Below, in pieces: positions 43,740-52,625 of a stretch of DNA of 64,000 bases. The stretch spans positions 496,001 to 560,000 of the forward strand of contig JBBEBR010000014.1 of the NCBI GenBank assembly GCA_040882225.1. The letters run 5' to 3'. The notes below the pieces were generated by a model. The model saw nothing but the letters and a program-made list of their open reading frames with translations. It ran no database searches and was not told the origin of the DNA. The translations under genes and the position numbers were made by a program. Each line of letters opens with the position of its first letter. Position 1 is the stretch's first letter. Source of the DNA: Gracilimonas sp040882225. GTDB taxonomy: Bacteria; Bacteroidota; Rhodothermia; Balneolales; Balneolaceae.

Positions 43740-44526
43740 AGTAGCAGAAGCGTTCGGGAAAGCGGCGGCGGAATATCACCAGGAAGCGAGAATTCAGCGA
43801 AAAGTAGCGAAGGGTTTAATTTCCTCGCTTCGGCCCTGGACGGAAATTATCCCTCCTGGACCGATATTAGAAGCAGGTTGCGGAACGGGATTCCTGACCC
43901 GTTTATTGATTGAACAATTTCCTGAAAGAGAGTTGATCATAACAGACGCATCCGCAAAAATGCTCCAGTACTGCGAGAGCACTTTAAGGGAAGAAGGATT
44001 GTTGCGGGATAATATTCGCTTTCAGCTCCTGGACGTTGATACTTCGAAGTTAGAGAAAAACCAGCATTCTTTGGTGATCAGCAGTTTTGCTCCGCAGTGG
44101 TTTAAGGATACCGCAGTTGGATTGGAGAAATTAGCTGAGTCGGTGAAGCCGGGAGGCTTACTGCTTTGCGCTTTTCCGGGAAATAATTCTTTTCCTCAAT
44201 GGTATGAGAATTGTCTGGAACTGGGACTTCCACATACCGCAAATCCCTTGCCTGATGTGGAAGAAGTAGTCATCAAGCTTTCAATCGGTCCGCTACAAAT
44301 AGATTATTACGAAAACGATTTGTTTGATGAATTTGATTCTTCTCTGGACTTTTTTCGCCATCTGAAAACAATCGGAGCTTCTGAAAGCACTTTAAATAAG
44401 TCGCTGTCTGCTAAACAGTTCCGGTTGTTAGTAAATCATTGGGATAGCAAAGAACAAGGCAAAATAAAAGTGAAATGGCATATTGTTTATCTTGCCGCAC
44501 AAAAGGATTTTACAAATGCGAATTAA
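43708..44526 (+). CDS. bioC: Malonyl-ACP O-methyltransferase
   Basis: 272 residues from the ATG at 43708; an upstream in-frame TTG at 43690 is less likely. The N-terminus INKVAEAFGKAAAEYHQEARIQ is typical of BioC, the SAM-binding motif is PILEAGCGTGFLTR, and VISSFAPQWF follows. BioC methylates malonyl-ACP so that the fatty-acid machinery can extend it to a pimeloyl ester. It overlaps bioH by 32 bases and bioD by 11. Confidence 0.9.
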   Translation: MEIIEHRDINKVAEAFGKAAAEYHQEARIQRKVAKGLISSLRPWTEIIPPGPILEAGCGTGFLTRLLIEQFPERELIITDASAKMLQYCESTLREEGLLRDNIRFQLLDVDTSKLEKNQHSLVISSFAPQWFKDTAVGLEKLAESVKPGGLLLCAFPGNNSFPQWYENCLELGLPHTANPLPDVEEVVIKLSIGPLQIDYYENDLFDEFDSSLDFFRHLKTIGASESTLNKSLSAKQFRLLVNHWDSKEQGKIKVKWHIVYLAAQKDFTNAN

Positions 44527-45163
44527 TTTACCTAAAGCTTTTTTTGTAAGCGGAACAGATACCGGAATAGGCAAAACCGTTGTCTCATCTATGTTGATGA
44601 GTTCGTTGGACGCAACGTATTGGAAACCGATTCAAGCCGGATTAGAGGAAGAAACCGATACAGAGTTTGTACAGCGGATTGCTGAAGCTCCTGATGAAAA
44701 GATCATTCCCGAGCAGTTCAGGCTGCAAACTCCTATGTCTCCACATGCCGCCGCAGATATTGATCATGTTGAAATCTCATTGAAGGATTTTGTTTTACCT
44801 GAATTCACAACAAAGCATTTGATCGTGGAAGGTGCGGGCGGGCTTTGGGTTCCTGTAAACTGGAAAAAATCTGTAATGGATTTAATTGTTCATCTGGATT
44901 TACCCGTTCTGCTGGTTGCAAGAAGTGGACTCGGAACATTGAATCACACCTTACTTTCTATTGAAGCGCTTGAAAACAGAAACGTAGAAGTTTTTGGGGT
45001 GATTTTGAACGGGCCCAAACATCAAAGCAATAAAGAAACCATTGAGCACTTTGGGGAAATTCCAGTAGTAGAAATCGAGCATTTAGAAACGTTGAACAGG
45101 CAGTCGCTGAAAGAAGCTTTTGATGAATCAATTCGAAATTCAAGATTATGGATTCAAGATTAA
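44516..45163 (+). CDS. bioD: Dethiobiotin synthetase
   Basis: 215 residues from the ATG at 44516, preceded by AAGGA; a longer frame starting at 44483 would lie deep within bioC. The P-loop FVSGTDTGIGKTVVSS is at the N-terminus, and LQTPMSPHAAAD and VEGAGGLWVPV are family motifs. It closes the ureido ring with CO2 and ATP. Its last residues (NSRLWIQD) are encoded within an AT-rich repeat that continues past the stop, so the tail may vary between relatives. Confidence 0.93.
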   Translation: MRINLPKAFFVSGTDTGIGKTVVSSMLMSSLDATYWKPIQAGLEEETDTEFVQRIAEAPDEKIIPEQFRLQTPMSPHAAADIDHVEISLKDFVLPEFTTKHLIVEGAGGLWVPVNWKKSVMDLIVHLDLPVLLVARSGLGTLNHTLLSIEALENRNVEVFGVILNGPKHQSNKETIEHFGEIPVVEIEHLETLNRQSLKEAFDESIRNSRLWIQD

Positions 45164-45193
45164 TTTTGAATCTCAAATTTTAAATCTTTAATC
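45139..45193. repeat. AT-rich inverted repeat overlapping bioD end
   Basis: ATTCAAGATTATGGATTCAA leads on to GATTAATTTTGAATCTCAAA and TTTTAAATCTTTAATCC, forming a low-GC inverted structure. Close relatives with ATTCAAGAATCAAGATTTTG and TTTTGAATCTC occur at 57838-57876 and 58076-58100. It occupies the bioD 3' end and most of the gap before bioA. Confidence 0.65.
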
Positions 45194-45200
45194 CAATTTT

Positions 45201-46469
45201 GTGCACAAAAATCTCTGGCATCCATTTACAATTCTGAAAGATTCTCCTGAACCCATCAAAGTTGAAAGCGGGAAAGGAGCCTGGCTGACTCTTCAGGATG
45301 GGCGGAAAGTGCTGGATTGCATATCGAGCTGGTGGGTTAATTTGCATGGCCATTCACACCCCGAAATAGCCGACGCTATTTATGAGCAGGCTCAAAAGCT
45401 GGAGCATGTAATTTTTGCCGGATTCACGCACGATCCCGCAGAGCAGCTGGCGGAAATGCTGGCTGAAAAACTCCCCAGAAATCTGAACCGCGTATTTTAT
45501 TCTGATAATGGCTCCACAGCTGTGGAAGTAGCGATGAAAATCGCATATCAGTATTGGAAGAATAAAGGGGAGAACCGGAAGACTTTTATCTGTTTTGAAG
45601 GCGCATATCATGGAGATACTTTTGGAGCGATGTCGGCTGGGGAGCGTTCCGTTTTTACCGATGTCTTCAAAGACTTGCTGTTTGACGTAGAAGTACTTCC
45701 ATTTCCTGAAACATGGATTGATGATTCGGAAAGGGTTCAAAAAGAAGACGAGGTAATTGAAAAACTGGAGAATTTACTGGATGAAAATCCGGATAAATAC
45801 GCCGGAATTTTAATGGAACCACTGGTTCAGGGAGCTGGTGGTATGCGGATGTGCAGCGAAGAGTTTCTGCAAAAACTGCACTGGGTAAATCGTCAGTTTG
45901 ATGTGCTGCTTATTTTCGATGAAGTAATGACGGGTTTTGGCCGAACCGGAGATTATTTTGCCTGCAAAAGGGCGCAGGTAGAACCGGATTTGATTTGTCT
46001 TTCTAAAGGAATTACCGGTGGATTTATGCCTTTGTCCGCCACCGTTTGTTCCGATGAAATTTACGAGGCTTTTAATTCCTCAGATCCTGTTAAAACCTTT
46101 TGGCACGGCCACAGTTATACCGCAAATCCGTTGGGCTGCGCGGCCGGTATAGCATCCATGAAAATTTTAGAAAGAGAACAGGCATTTCAGGCTTTTGAAA
46201 GCCTTCACCTTAAAGAATTAGAGAAGCTGAAATCGCATCCTAAGCTCGAAAGATTCCGCGTTAAAGGCACCTTAGCGGCAATGGATATCCGGAATGAGGA
46301 GGCAGGTGGTTATTTGAATTCTGTGGCCAAAAAGATCAAAGAGACCTGTTTGGATGAAGGGGTTTTACTTCGTCCGTTAGGAAACGTGTTGTACCTGATG
46401 CCTCCATACTGTGTAAGTGAGAAAGAGTTGTCTGCTGTGTACGATATAATTCCAAAGCTTTTGGATTAA
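45201..46469 (+). CDS. bioA: Adenosylmethionine-8-amino-7-oxononanoate aminotransferase
   Basis: 422 residues from a GTG start, so that the protein opens with HKNLWHPFTI as in the family. A class III aminotransferase: ISSWWVNLHGHSHPEI, FYSDNGSTAVEVAMK, FEGAYHGDTFGAMSAG, IFDEVMTGFGRTG and the PLP-lysine region LSKGITGGFMPLS. It makes 7,8-diaminononanoate from SAM and KAPA. It ends the tsaB-bioFHCDA run. The last enzyme, bioB, is not in the window. Confidence 0.95.
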   Translation: MHKNLWHPFTILKDSPEPIKVESGKGAWLTLQDGRKVLDCISSWWVNLHGHSHPEIADAIYEQAQKLEHVIFAGFTHDPAEQLAEMLAEKLPRNLNRVFYSDNGSTAVEVAMKIAYQYWKNKGENRKTFICFEGAYHGDTFGAMSAGERSVFTDVFKDLLFDVEVLPFPETWIDDSERVQKEDEVIEKLENLLDENPDKYAGILMEPLVQGAGGMRMCSEEFLQKLHWVNRQFDVLLIFDEVMTGFGRTGDYFACKRAQVEPDLICLSKGITGGFMPLSATVCSDEIYEAFNSSDPVKTFWHGHSYTANPLGCAAGIASMKILEREQAFQAFESLHLKELEKLKSHPKLERFRVKGTLAAMDIRNEEAGGYLNSVAKKIKETCLDEGVLLRPLGNVLYLMPPYCVSEKELSAVYDIIPKLLD

Positions 46470-46570
46470 TTGCAGCAAAAATGAATTTCAGCGGCAATAA
46501 AACTGGTTAAGATTATCAGAGAAATATTTAAGTTTAGAAAGAATTTCAATTCACTTTAGAAAATAAATAA

Positions 46571-47563
46571 ATGGCTTTCTCCGAAGACAGATATAATAAG
46601 ATTGTTTACAAAAGGTGCGGAAATAGCGGTTTAAGGCTACCGCTGCTTTCATTGGGCTTATGGCATAATTTCGGTGGTAAAGCAAATCTGGATCAGGCTA
46701 AAGATATTTTAAGAACAGCTTTCGATAATGGAATAACACATTTTGACCTGGCAAATAACTACGGCCCGCCTCCGGGATCGGCTGAAGAGAACTTTGGTAA
46801 AATCCTAAAATCTGATTTTGCGGGATATCGGGACGAGTTAATAATTTCGTCCAAAGCAGGATACAAAATGTGGGAAGGTCCCTATGGAGAGTGGGGTTCG
46901 AGAAAGTACCTGATTTCCAGTATCGACCAAAGCCTGAAGCGCATGAATTTGGATTACGTTGATATTTTTTACCACCACCGGCCTGATTTGCGCACACCAC
47001 TTGAGGAAACAATGATGGCTTTGGATCAAATAGTGCGATCTGGGAAAGCGTTATACGCAGGAATTTCTAACTATGATGGCGAACGCACCCGGCAAGCTAA
47101 AGAGATTTTATCCCGGCTTGGAACGCCATTTATTATCCATCAGCCCAAATACAATATGTTTGACCGCAAGCCTGAAACCGACCTGTTTCCGGTTTTAGAG
47201 GAGGAGGGGATTGGCTGTATTCCGTTTTCACCATTAGCGCAGGGATTGCTAACCAACAAATATATTGGAGGAATTCCGGATGGATCACGCATGGCCGATC
47301 CGGATGGTTTTCTTCTTGAAAGTGATCTTAATGAAAAGCGGCTAAAGCAAATTCAAGCGTTAAATGAAGTTGCTCAAAACAGGGGACAGTCACTTGCACA
47401 ACTTGCACTCGTGTGGGTTCTGAGGAAAGAAGTGGTTACCTCGGCGTTAATTGGTGTTAGTAAGAAAAGTCAGCTGTTGGATAATCTTGAAGCACTGAAT
47501 AACCTCGAAATTTCCCCGGAAGAGAATAAAAAAATTGAGCAGATATTGACCACGGATCACTGA
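46571..47563 (+). CDS. Aldo/keto reductase, YghZ-like
   Basis: 330 residues. The catalytic set Asp-Tyr-Lys-His is seen in THFDLANNYGPPPGSAEENFG, ISSKAGYKMWEG and DIFYHHRPD. The GSAEENFGKIL segment and the closing ALIGVSKKSQLLDNLEAL match the group that includes E. coli YghZ, which reduces L-glyceraldehyde 3-phosphate and methylglyoxal. It is cytoplasmic and NADPH-dependent by family. It stands alone, about 100 bases after bioA. Confidence 0.92.
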   Translation: MAFSEDRYNKIVYKRCGNSGLRLPLLSLGLWHNFGGKANLDQAKDILRTAFDNGITHFDLANNYGPPPGSAEENFGKILKSDFAGYRDELIISSKAGYKMWEGPYGEWGSRKYLISSIDQSLKRMNLDYVDIFYHHRPDLRTPLEETMMALDQIVRSGKALYAGISNYDGERTRQAKEILSRLGTPFIIHQPKYNMFDRKPETDLFPVLEEEGIGCIPFSPLAQGLLTNKYIGGIPDGSRMADPDGFLLESDLNEKRLKQIQALNEVAQNRGQSLAQLALVWVLRKEVVTSALIGVSKKSQLLDNLEALNNLEISPEENKKIEQILTTDH

Positions 47564-47664
47564 TTTCTCTGATTGCGCAGATTGAAGAGTGCTGAGAATT
47601 TCCCAACGAGTCTTTCTGAGGAAACTTCCGAAGAATCTGGGTTGAAAATGCTTGCCAGTTTTAT

Positions 47665-47727
47665 CCCTCGTTTCGAAGGTCCACCTTCGAAACCGCTATC
47701 GAGGAAGCTCCCGCTTCCAGTAAATTT
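47665..47727. repeat. Solitary REP doublet
   Basis: CCCTCG followed by GTTTCGAAGG-TCCA-CCTTCGAAAC (47670-47693) and CGAG followed by GGAAGC-TCCC-GCTTCC (47703-47718), then AGTAAA. It is the same two-hairpin unit as 38117-38165 and 38291-38340. Relative to these, one A-T pair in the first stem is swapped to T-A on both sides, keeping it paired. It lies between convergent genes, 8.7 kb from the RAYT. Confidence 0.88.
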
Positions 47728-47756
47728 TATGCTGCGGGTTTATTTTAAAAAAACTA

Positions 47757-49196
47757 TCAAAGATTAACAGCTAAATCCAAGACTTCGAGTAATTCAGAAG
47801 AATTAAGGAAAAGGATAATTAAAAGGGCAGTAGCGGCAGTATGAAGGCCTACAGTTAAAAGCAGGTAGATCACTTTTCCAGAGCCCATATATTTCGAAGC
47901 ATCGCCGGCGGCTATATAGAATGCTGAGAACCAGAAGAGTACGTAAAGAATGCCTAAAACAAGAATCATAGTGGTTCCTGTACCGGAAAGGAAAAACGTG
48001 AGCATCATCGTGACAATGATAAAATCGAGATAAAAAATACCGGAATAGAGGTTTATTACCTGACTGAAATGCTCCAGGCTTTTATTGGGAAGATATATCC
48101 AAAACAGAGCGATAATTTGGAGTATCAGCAAGGAAATTATTCCCAGAAAAAAGAAAGAATAGTAGTTGTTTCCGACAATGCCGAGTCCGGGCAAATGATC
48201 AAATAGAGCCTGAAGTCCAATTTCACTAATAAAAGTAGTGGCCAATATGTAGCATAGTAATCCTCCAAAAATGGCATGTTGAATCATTACTATAATTCCA
48301 CCTGCGGCCGAGCGCTCGCGGTAATGCAGAATATCATCCGCAAAAAAACGATGCGCCAGGAAATATCGGAGAATCATTGGTCCGCTGACAGGTACATATT
48401 TGAGTTGAGCTGCAAAACCTGCCCAAAGTGCCAGGAGAATTAACACCGACCAGTTTGGAGCGCGTGAATTCGCGGCGATATTGGGAAGAGGAAGTAGCCA
48501 AACTCCAGATTTCTGATAATCCTCAAGGCTTTGCTGCAAAGGTGGATATTCCTCCACACCTTCTAATAACCATGTGGAGTGAAGAAAGAGAATTGCTTGA
48601 GTATCTGTGAAGAGGGAATCCGCAAATGCTGAATTTAACTTCGACAGTTCAGAAGTCTCAAAATTTTGGCTGGATATTAATTGTCCCGCCGCTGTAAAAG
48701 GATTACTGAAATTATACCAACTCTTATTCTGGACAAAATAAAAAGACTTGTTTGAATGCACAGACAGCGAATCCAGTAATGGTGTAAATGCTGCAAGTTG
48801 CTCCTGCTCATAAAGTTGGCTATTTGATAATAAACCGATTGCGGTAACATTGAAATTAGTATTGTAGGCATCCGAAATCTCACTGAATTTTGTTCGAAGC
48901 CTTCTCTGCTGAAATTCTAATTCGGACTGTGTATAAAATTTTTCATCAGAACGAACCATGACAGAGAAATCATACTGTGAAAGCAGACTCAATAAATTTC
49001 GATCAATCGGATGTGTTAGTTCAAGAAAATCAATGCCAAGATTAGAGAATTGATCAAGTTGATAGGTGGTTTCAGTTTCGCTTTCGGGAATTTCCCAAAC
49101 AATACCGAGCGATTGTCGCGCAAAAGAGGAACTGGTTCCCGCACATAAAAAAAAGAAGATGGATATGAAGAAGAGATATGTAGCTCGAAATACCAC
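47757..49196 (-). CDS. Unrecognised exported-domain plus six-helix membrane protein
   Basis: 479 residues; I do not recognise the family. A signal peptide (1-27, ending SSSFARQS) is followed by a periplasmic domain (about 28-245) with alternating strands and helices, e.g. SLGIVWEIPE, LGIDFLELTHPI and FNVTAIGLLSN, reminiscent of a barrel-type or GH-like fold. Six hydrophobic helices follow, at about 249-268, 299-323, 346-369, 383-404, 409-430 and 442-464. The ATG directly follows the miaB stop with no gap, so the two are translationally coupled. Transport or a sensory role could be considered, but neither is shown. Confidence 0.75.
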   Translation of the reverse strand: MVFRATYLFFISIFFFLCAGTSSSFARQSLGIVWEIPESETETTYQLDQFSNLGIDFLELTHPIDRNLLSLLSQYDFSVMVRSDEKFYTQSELEFQQRRLRTKFSEISDAYNTNFNVTAIGLLSNSQLYEQEQLAAFTPLLDSLSVHSNKSFYFVQNKSWYNFSNPFTAAGQLISSQNFETSELSKLNSAFADSLFTDTQAILFLHSTWLLEGVEEYPPLQQSLEDYQKSGVWLLPLPNIAANSRAPNWSVLILLALWAGFAAQLKYVPVSGPMILRYFLAHRFFADDILHYRERSAAGGIIVMIQHAIFGGLLCYILATTFISEIGLQALFDHLPGLGIVGNNYYSFFFLGIISLLILQIIALFWIYLPNKSLEHFSQVINLYSGIFYLDFIIVTMMLTFFLSGTGTTMILVLGILYVLFWFSAFYIAAGDASKYMGSGKVIYLLLTVGLHTAATALLIILFLNSSELLEVLDLAVNL

Positions 49197-50555
49197 TTAA
49201 GCTACAACTTCAGCTCCATAATATTCAGCGATGGAAGTAGCTCTAATGGGATCTGCAAAAAGTGTAGCTGAAGTTCCGCCGGTAATTTCAACTTCCACAT
49301 AATCGCCAACTTTGAAATCTTTGCGATCAAAAACTACCATCTTGTTGGTGTCAGTTCGTCCGCTCAGTTGTTCTTCGGAACGTTTACTGGTGCTTTCAAC
49401 TAAAACGAGATGCCGTTTTCCAATTTCGCCGCCGTTTCGTACTTCCTGAAGTTCCCGTTGCTGATTAATAATTTCAGAAAGACGTTTTTTCTTTAATTCC
49501 TCCGGCACGTTATCCTCATATTTTCGATAAGCGAGGGTGCGTTCACGTTCAGAATAAGCAAACATATATGCCAAATCATACTCCACTTCTTTCATTAGCG
49601 ACATGGTTTGCTGATGCTCTTCTTCAGTCTCATCACAAAAACCCGTAATGATATCCGTTGATAAAGACACGCCGGGGATAATTTCTCTCATCTTTTTGAT
49701 GAGCTTCAAATAACCTTCTCTGGTATACGGACGCCGCATTCTTTCCAGCATTGCATCGCTGCCGGCTTGAGCGGGGATATGAATATAACTGCACAAATTT
49801 GGCCGTTCGGCTATTAAATGCAGTAAGTCGTCGGGAAAATCTTTTGGGTGGGGTGATGAAAACCGAAATCGAATTTCCGGGTTAATTTTACTTGCTTCAT
49901 CCATTAATCGGGTGAAGGTATTTTCTCCATCAAGGTAAGAATTCACATTTTGGCCAAGCAGTGTGATTTCTTTGTAGCCTTCATCACTTAGCTGTTTTAC
50001 TTCTCCCAAAATGCTGTTCATCGGACGGCTGCGTTCCCGCCCACGAGTAAAAGGAACCACGCAAAACGAGCACATATTATCGCAACCGCGCATAATGGAA
50101 ACAAAAGCGGTAACGCCATTACCGGTAGTTCTTACCGGAGCGATATCGGCATAGGTCTCTTCGAGCGAGAGGAGCACATTAACGGCTTTTCGGCCGTCTT
50201 CAACTTCTTGCAGCAGCCGTGGAATATCACGATAAGCATCGGGGCCAACTACAATATCGACCAGATGCTCCTGCTCAATAATTCGGTCTTTGATCCGCTC
50301 AGCCATACATCCAAGCACACCAACTGTTAAATTGCCATTCTCTTTTTTAATGGCTCTCAGCTCCTTTAGGCGATTCCAAACCCGGGTTTCAGCATTTTCC
50401 CGAATAGAGCATGTATTAACTAAAACCACATCGGCGCTTTCTGCATTGTGAACAGGCTTCATGCCATCCTCCAGAAGAATGGAATTCACGATTTCAGAAT
50501 CCGCAAAATTCATCTGGCAACCGTAGGTTTCTATATAAAACTTCTTATTTGTCAC
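49197..50555 (-). CDS. miaB: tRNA-2-methylthio-N6-isopentenyladenosine synthase MiaB
   Basis: 452 residues. The UPF0004 N-terminal domain carries three cluster cysteines (YIETYGCQMN, LVNTCSIRE, VGVLGCMAER). The radical-SAM CxxxCxxC is in MRGCDNMCSFCVVPFTRGRE. A TRAM domain closes the protein (about 380-445). MiaB adds the methylthio group to i6A37 of tRNAs reading UNN codons, using two Fe-S clusters. It is followed without spacer by the unknown membrane protein gene. Confidence 0.96.
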   Translation of the reverse strand: MTNKKFYIETYGCQMNFADSEIVNSILLEDGMKPVHNAESADVVLVNTCSIRENAETRVWNRLKELRAIKKENGNLTVGVLGCMAERIKDRIIEQEHLVDIVVGPDAYRDIPRLLQEVEDGRKAVNVLLSLEETYADIAPVRTTGNGVTAFVSIMRGCDNMCSFCVVPFTRGRERSRPMNSILGEVKQLSDEGYKEITLLGQNVNSYLDGENTFTRLMDEASKINPEIRFRFSSPHPKDFPDDLLHLIAERPNLCSYIHIPAQAGSDAMLERMRRPYTREGYLKLIKKMREIIPGVSLSTDIITGFCDETEEEHQQTMSLMKEVEYDLAYMFAYSERERTLAYRKYEDNVPEELKKKRLSEIINQQRELQEVRNGGEIGKRHLVLVESTSKRSEEQLSGRTDTNKMVVFDRKDFKVGDYVEVEITGGTSATLFADPIRATSIAEYYGAEVVA

Positions 50556-50600
50556 TTCACTAATTTTTTTGATGAGCTAAAAATATACAAATTATACCAT

Positions 50601-51248
50601 TCAAGGACTATCCGGCCATACATCCGGATGATCTCTCCAGCTGGACAGCAAATCGAGATCATCGCCCGTAATGAAGTCTTTTTCTATAGCTACATTTACC
50701 AACGTTTTATAGTCTGTGAGCGTATAGATGGGTACTTTTATATCTTCAAAACGCTTATTCGCTTTATCAAATCCATAGGTGAAAATGGAGATGACGGCAT
50801 CTACTTTTGCACCCACAAACTGCAAGGCTTCAATTACTGAAATAGCTGATCCGCCTGTTGAAATCAAGTCTTCAATAACAACGGTTGATTCGCCTTTATG
50901 AACGCCACCCTCAATTTGATTTCCCATTCCATGTGCTTTGGCTTTTGCGCGAACGTAAGCCAGAGGTTTATTCAAATTTGAAGCTACCCAGGCTGCATGA
51001 GGAATTCCCGCAGTGGCCGTTCCGGTAACCACATCAATATCCGAGAATTTATCTTCGATGAGATCGGTAAACGCGTTTTCAATTTTATTTCGTATCTCGG
51101 GGTAGCGAAGGGTTAGCCGGTTATCACAATAAATAGGGGAATGCCACCCTGAAGACCAGGTAAAGGGATTGTTTGGCCGTAATACAACGGCGTTAATTTC
51201 AAGCAAATGAGCGGCCAGCTCACGGGCAAATGAGTCGTTAATAATCAT
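50601..51248 (-). CDS. pyrE: Orotate phosphoribosyltransferase
   Basis: 215 residues. The PRPP-binding signature VVIEDLISTGGSAISVIEAL is conserved, with the substrate-binding NPFTWSSGWHSPIYCDNR near the N-terminus. It makes OMP from orotate and PRPP. Other visible pyrimidine genes (pyrC) are apart. Gap of 45 bases to both miaB and pgpA on the same strand, so a shared transcript is possible. Confidence 0.95.
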   Translation of the reverse strand: MIINDSFARELAAHLLEINAVVLRPNNPFTWSSGWHSPIYCDNRLTLRYPEIRNKIENAFTDLIEDKFSDIDVVTGTATAGIPHAAWVASNLNKPLAYVRAKAKAHGMGNQIEGGVHKGESTVVIEDLISTGGSAISVIEALQFVGAKVDAVISIFTYGFDKANKRFEDIKVPIYTLTDYKTLVNVAIEKDFITGDDLDLLSSWRDHPDVWPDSP

Positions 51249-51293
51249 AGTTCTGTTAAAGTCGGTTTTATAAGCGTTGCAATGATATGCAGC

Positions 51294-51779
51294 CTAAATG
51301 ATGCCAAAGTAGTTTGGCCACACAAAAGTAAGGGTTTTTAAGCAGATAAGCGCATAGAATCCTGCTACTAAATCGTCCGCCAAAACGCCCCAGCCACTAT
51401 GCAGGTTTTGAATTCTTTTTATGCCCAATGGCTTCCAGATATCAAACAGCCGGAAGAGGACGAAACCTGTTAGTAAAAAGAGGATATCCGAGGAAAAGAT
51501 TCCTGTGAAAGAAATACCCGAGAAGGTTAAAAATTGCCCAGCCCATTCATCAGTGACGAGTTTTGCAGGATCTTTCCCGAAGCGTTCTTCAAAGCTGGAA
51601 CTTACCCAAAGAGTGAGTGCGCAAAACAGAAGAAGAAGTGCCGGTAACAACAGTAGATTATGAGAAGTAATTATCCAGTAAAGGGGGAGCAGAGCAACCA
51701 AACTTGCAAGAGTTCCTGGAGCAACCGGAGCGTAGCCAACGCCAAATCCAGAACCGACAAGCAGCTTTATTCGGTCCAT
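51294..51779 (-). CDS. pgpA: Phosphatidylglycerophosphatase A
   Basis: 161 residues with about four hydrophobic helices. The PgpA signatures GYAPVAPGTLASL, LVTDEWAGQFL and WGVLADDLVAGFYA carry the conserved acidic residues. It removes phosphate from phosphatidylglycerophosphate in the inner membrane. It follows pgsA directly and they share one base (stop/start overlap), joining two consecutive steps of phosphatidylglycerol synthesis. Confidence 0.94.
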   Translation of the reverse strand: MDRIKLLVGSGFGVGYAPVAPGTLASLVALLPLYWIITSHNLLLLPALLLLFCALTLWVSSSFEERFGKDPAKLVTDEWAGQFLTFSGISFTGIFSSDILFLLTGFVLFRLFDIWKPLGIKRIQNLHSGWGVLADDLVAGFYALICLKTLTFVWPNYFGII

Positions 51780-52369
51780 TATCTTTCGGTTTTGAGCTTA
51801 AATATCTGGCGATTAACGTACAGATATTCAATCCCTGAATATACAGTCAAAGCAGTTACGAACATCATCGCATAGTACAAAATGCCGGAATTGAAAAAGA
51901 CGGAGATATATTCAGCGAAATCAATATCGGCTTCAATAAAGACTCCAATTAATATAATTAGGTAGAGGAAAATCATCTGTACCATGGTTTTTAGCTTAGC
52001 GGTGAAGCGGGTGACCAGCGGCATGTTTTTTCTGTTGGCATACAGCCTGAAGACGGTGACAAGAACATCACGAATAATAATAGCGAAAACAGCCCACCAG
52101 GGAAATTGAGAAGCATCGAGGAAAGGAAGACATAAAAAGCCGGCGAAAGTGAGGAATTTGTCCGCAAGAGGATCAAGAAATACGCCAAAGTCACTTTCTG
52201 TACCATATTTGCGGGCAAGTTTTCCATCAAAATAATCGGTGAAAGCGGCTACAGCGAAAATGGCAACACTTAAAGATCGCCAAATTAAGGCATCCTGTAT
52301 GTACATAAACAGGAAAATTGGCGCAAGAATAATGCGCAATGAGCTAAGTATATTCGGAAGGTTTTTCAT
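51779..52369 (-). CDS. pgsA: CDP-diacylglycerol-glycerol-3-phosphate phosphatidyltransferase
   Basis: 196 residues, membrane protein. The CDP-alcohol phosphotransferase motif DYFDGKLARKYGTESDFGVF plus LDPLADK fits D-x2-D-G-x2-A-R-x8-G-x3-D-x3-D. It makes phosphatidylglycerophosphate from CDP-diacylglycerol and glycerol-3-phosphate. First gene of the pgsA-pgpA pair. Its divergent upstream gap (about 250 bases to cinA) should contain promoters for both directions. Confidence 0.95.
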   Translation of the reverse strand: MKNLPNILSSLRIILAPIFLFMYIQDALIWRSLSVAIFAVAAFTDYFDGKLARKYGTESDFGVFLDPLADKFLTFAGFLCLPFLDASQFPWWAVFAIIIRDVLVTVFRLYANRKNMPLVTRFTAKLKTMVQMIFLYLIILIGVFIEADIDFAEYISVFFNSGILYYAMMFVTALTVYSGIEYLYVNRQIFKLKTER

Positions 52370-52625
52370 GCGTATTCTTTAGTGCTGCTCTTTAGAATCT
52401 TATGAACCAATTTTTTGAAAGCATACGAATTTATCAAATATCAAACCATTCGCGATATAAGCCGAAATGAAATGTCCGGTTTTGAAAATTAAATTCTGTG
52501 GCATTACGTATGTTTCCCCTAAATTGAGCAATCGATTTATGCTACCCTAAAGCTGCTATTAATTGTGTGTAAGAATAAGGAATAACTGTGGAAATTGGGT
52601 AAGAGAATTTGGAATTTATTTATAT

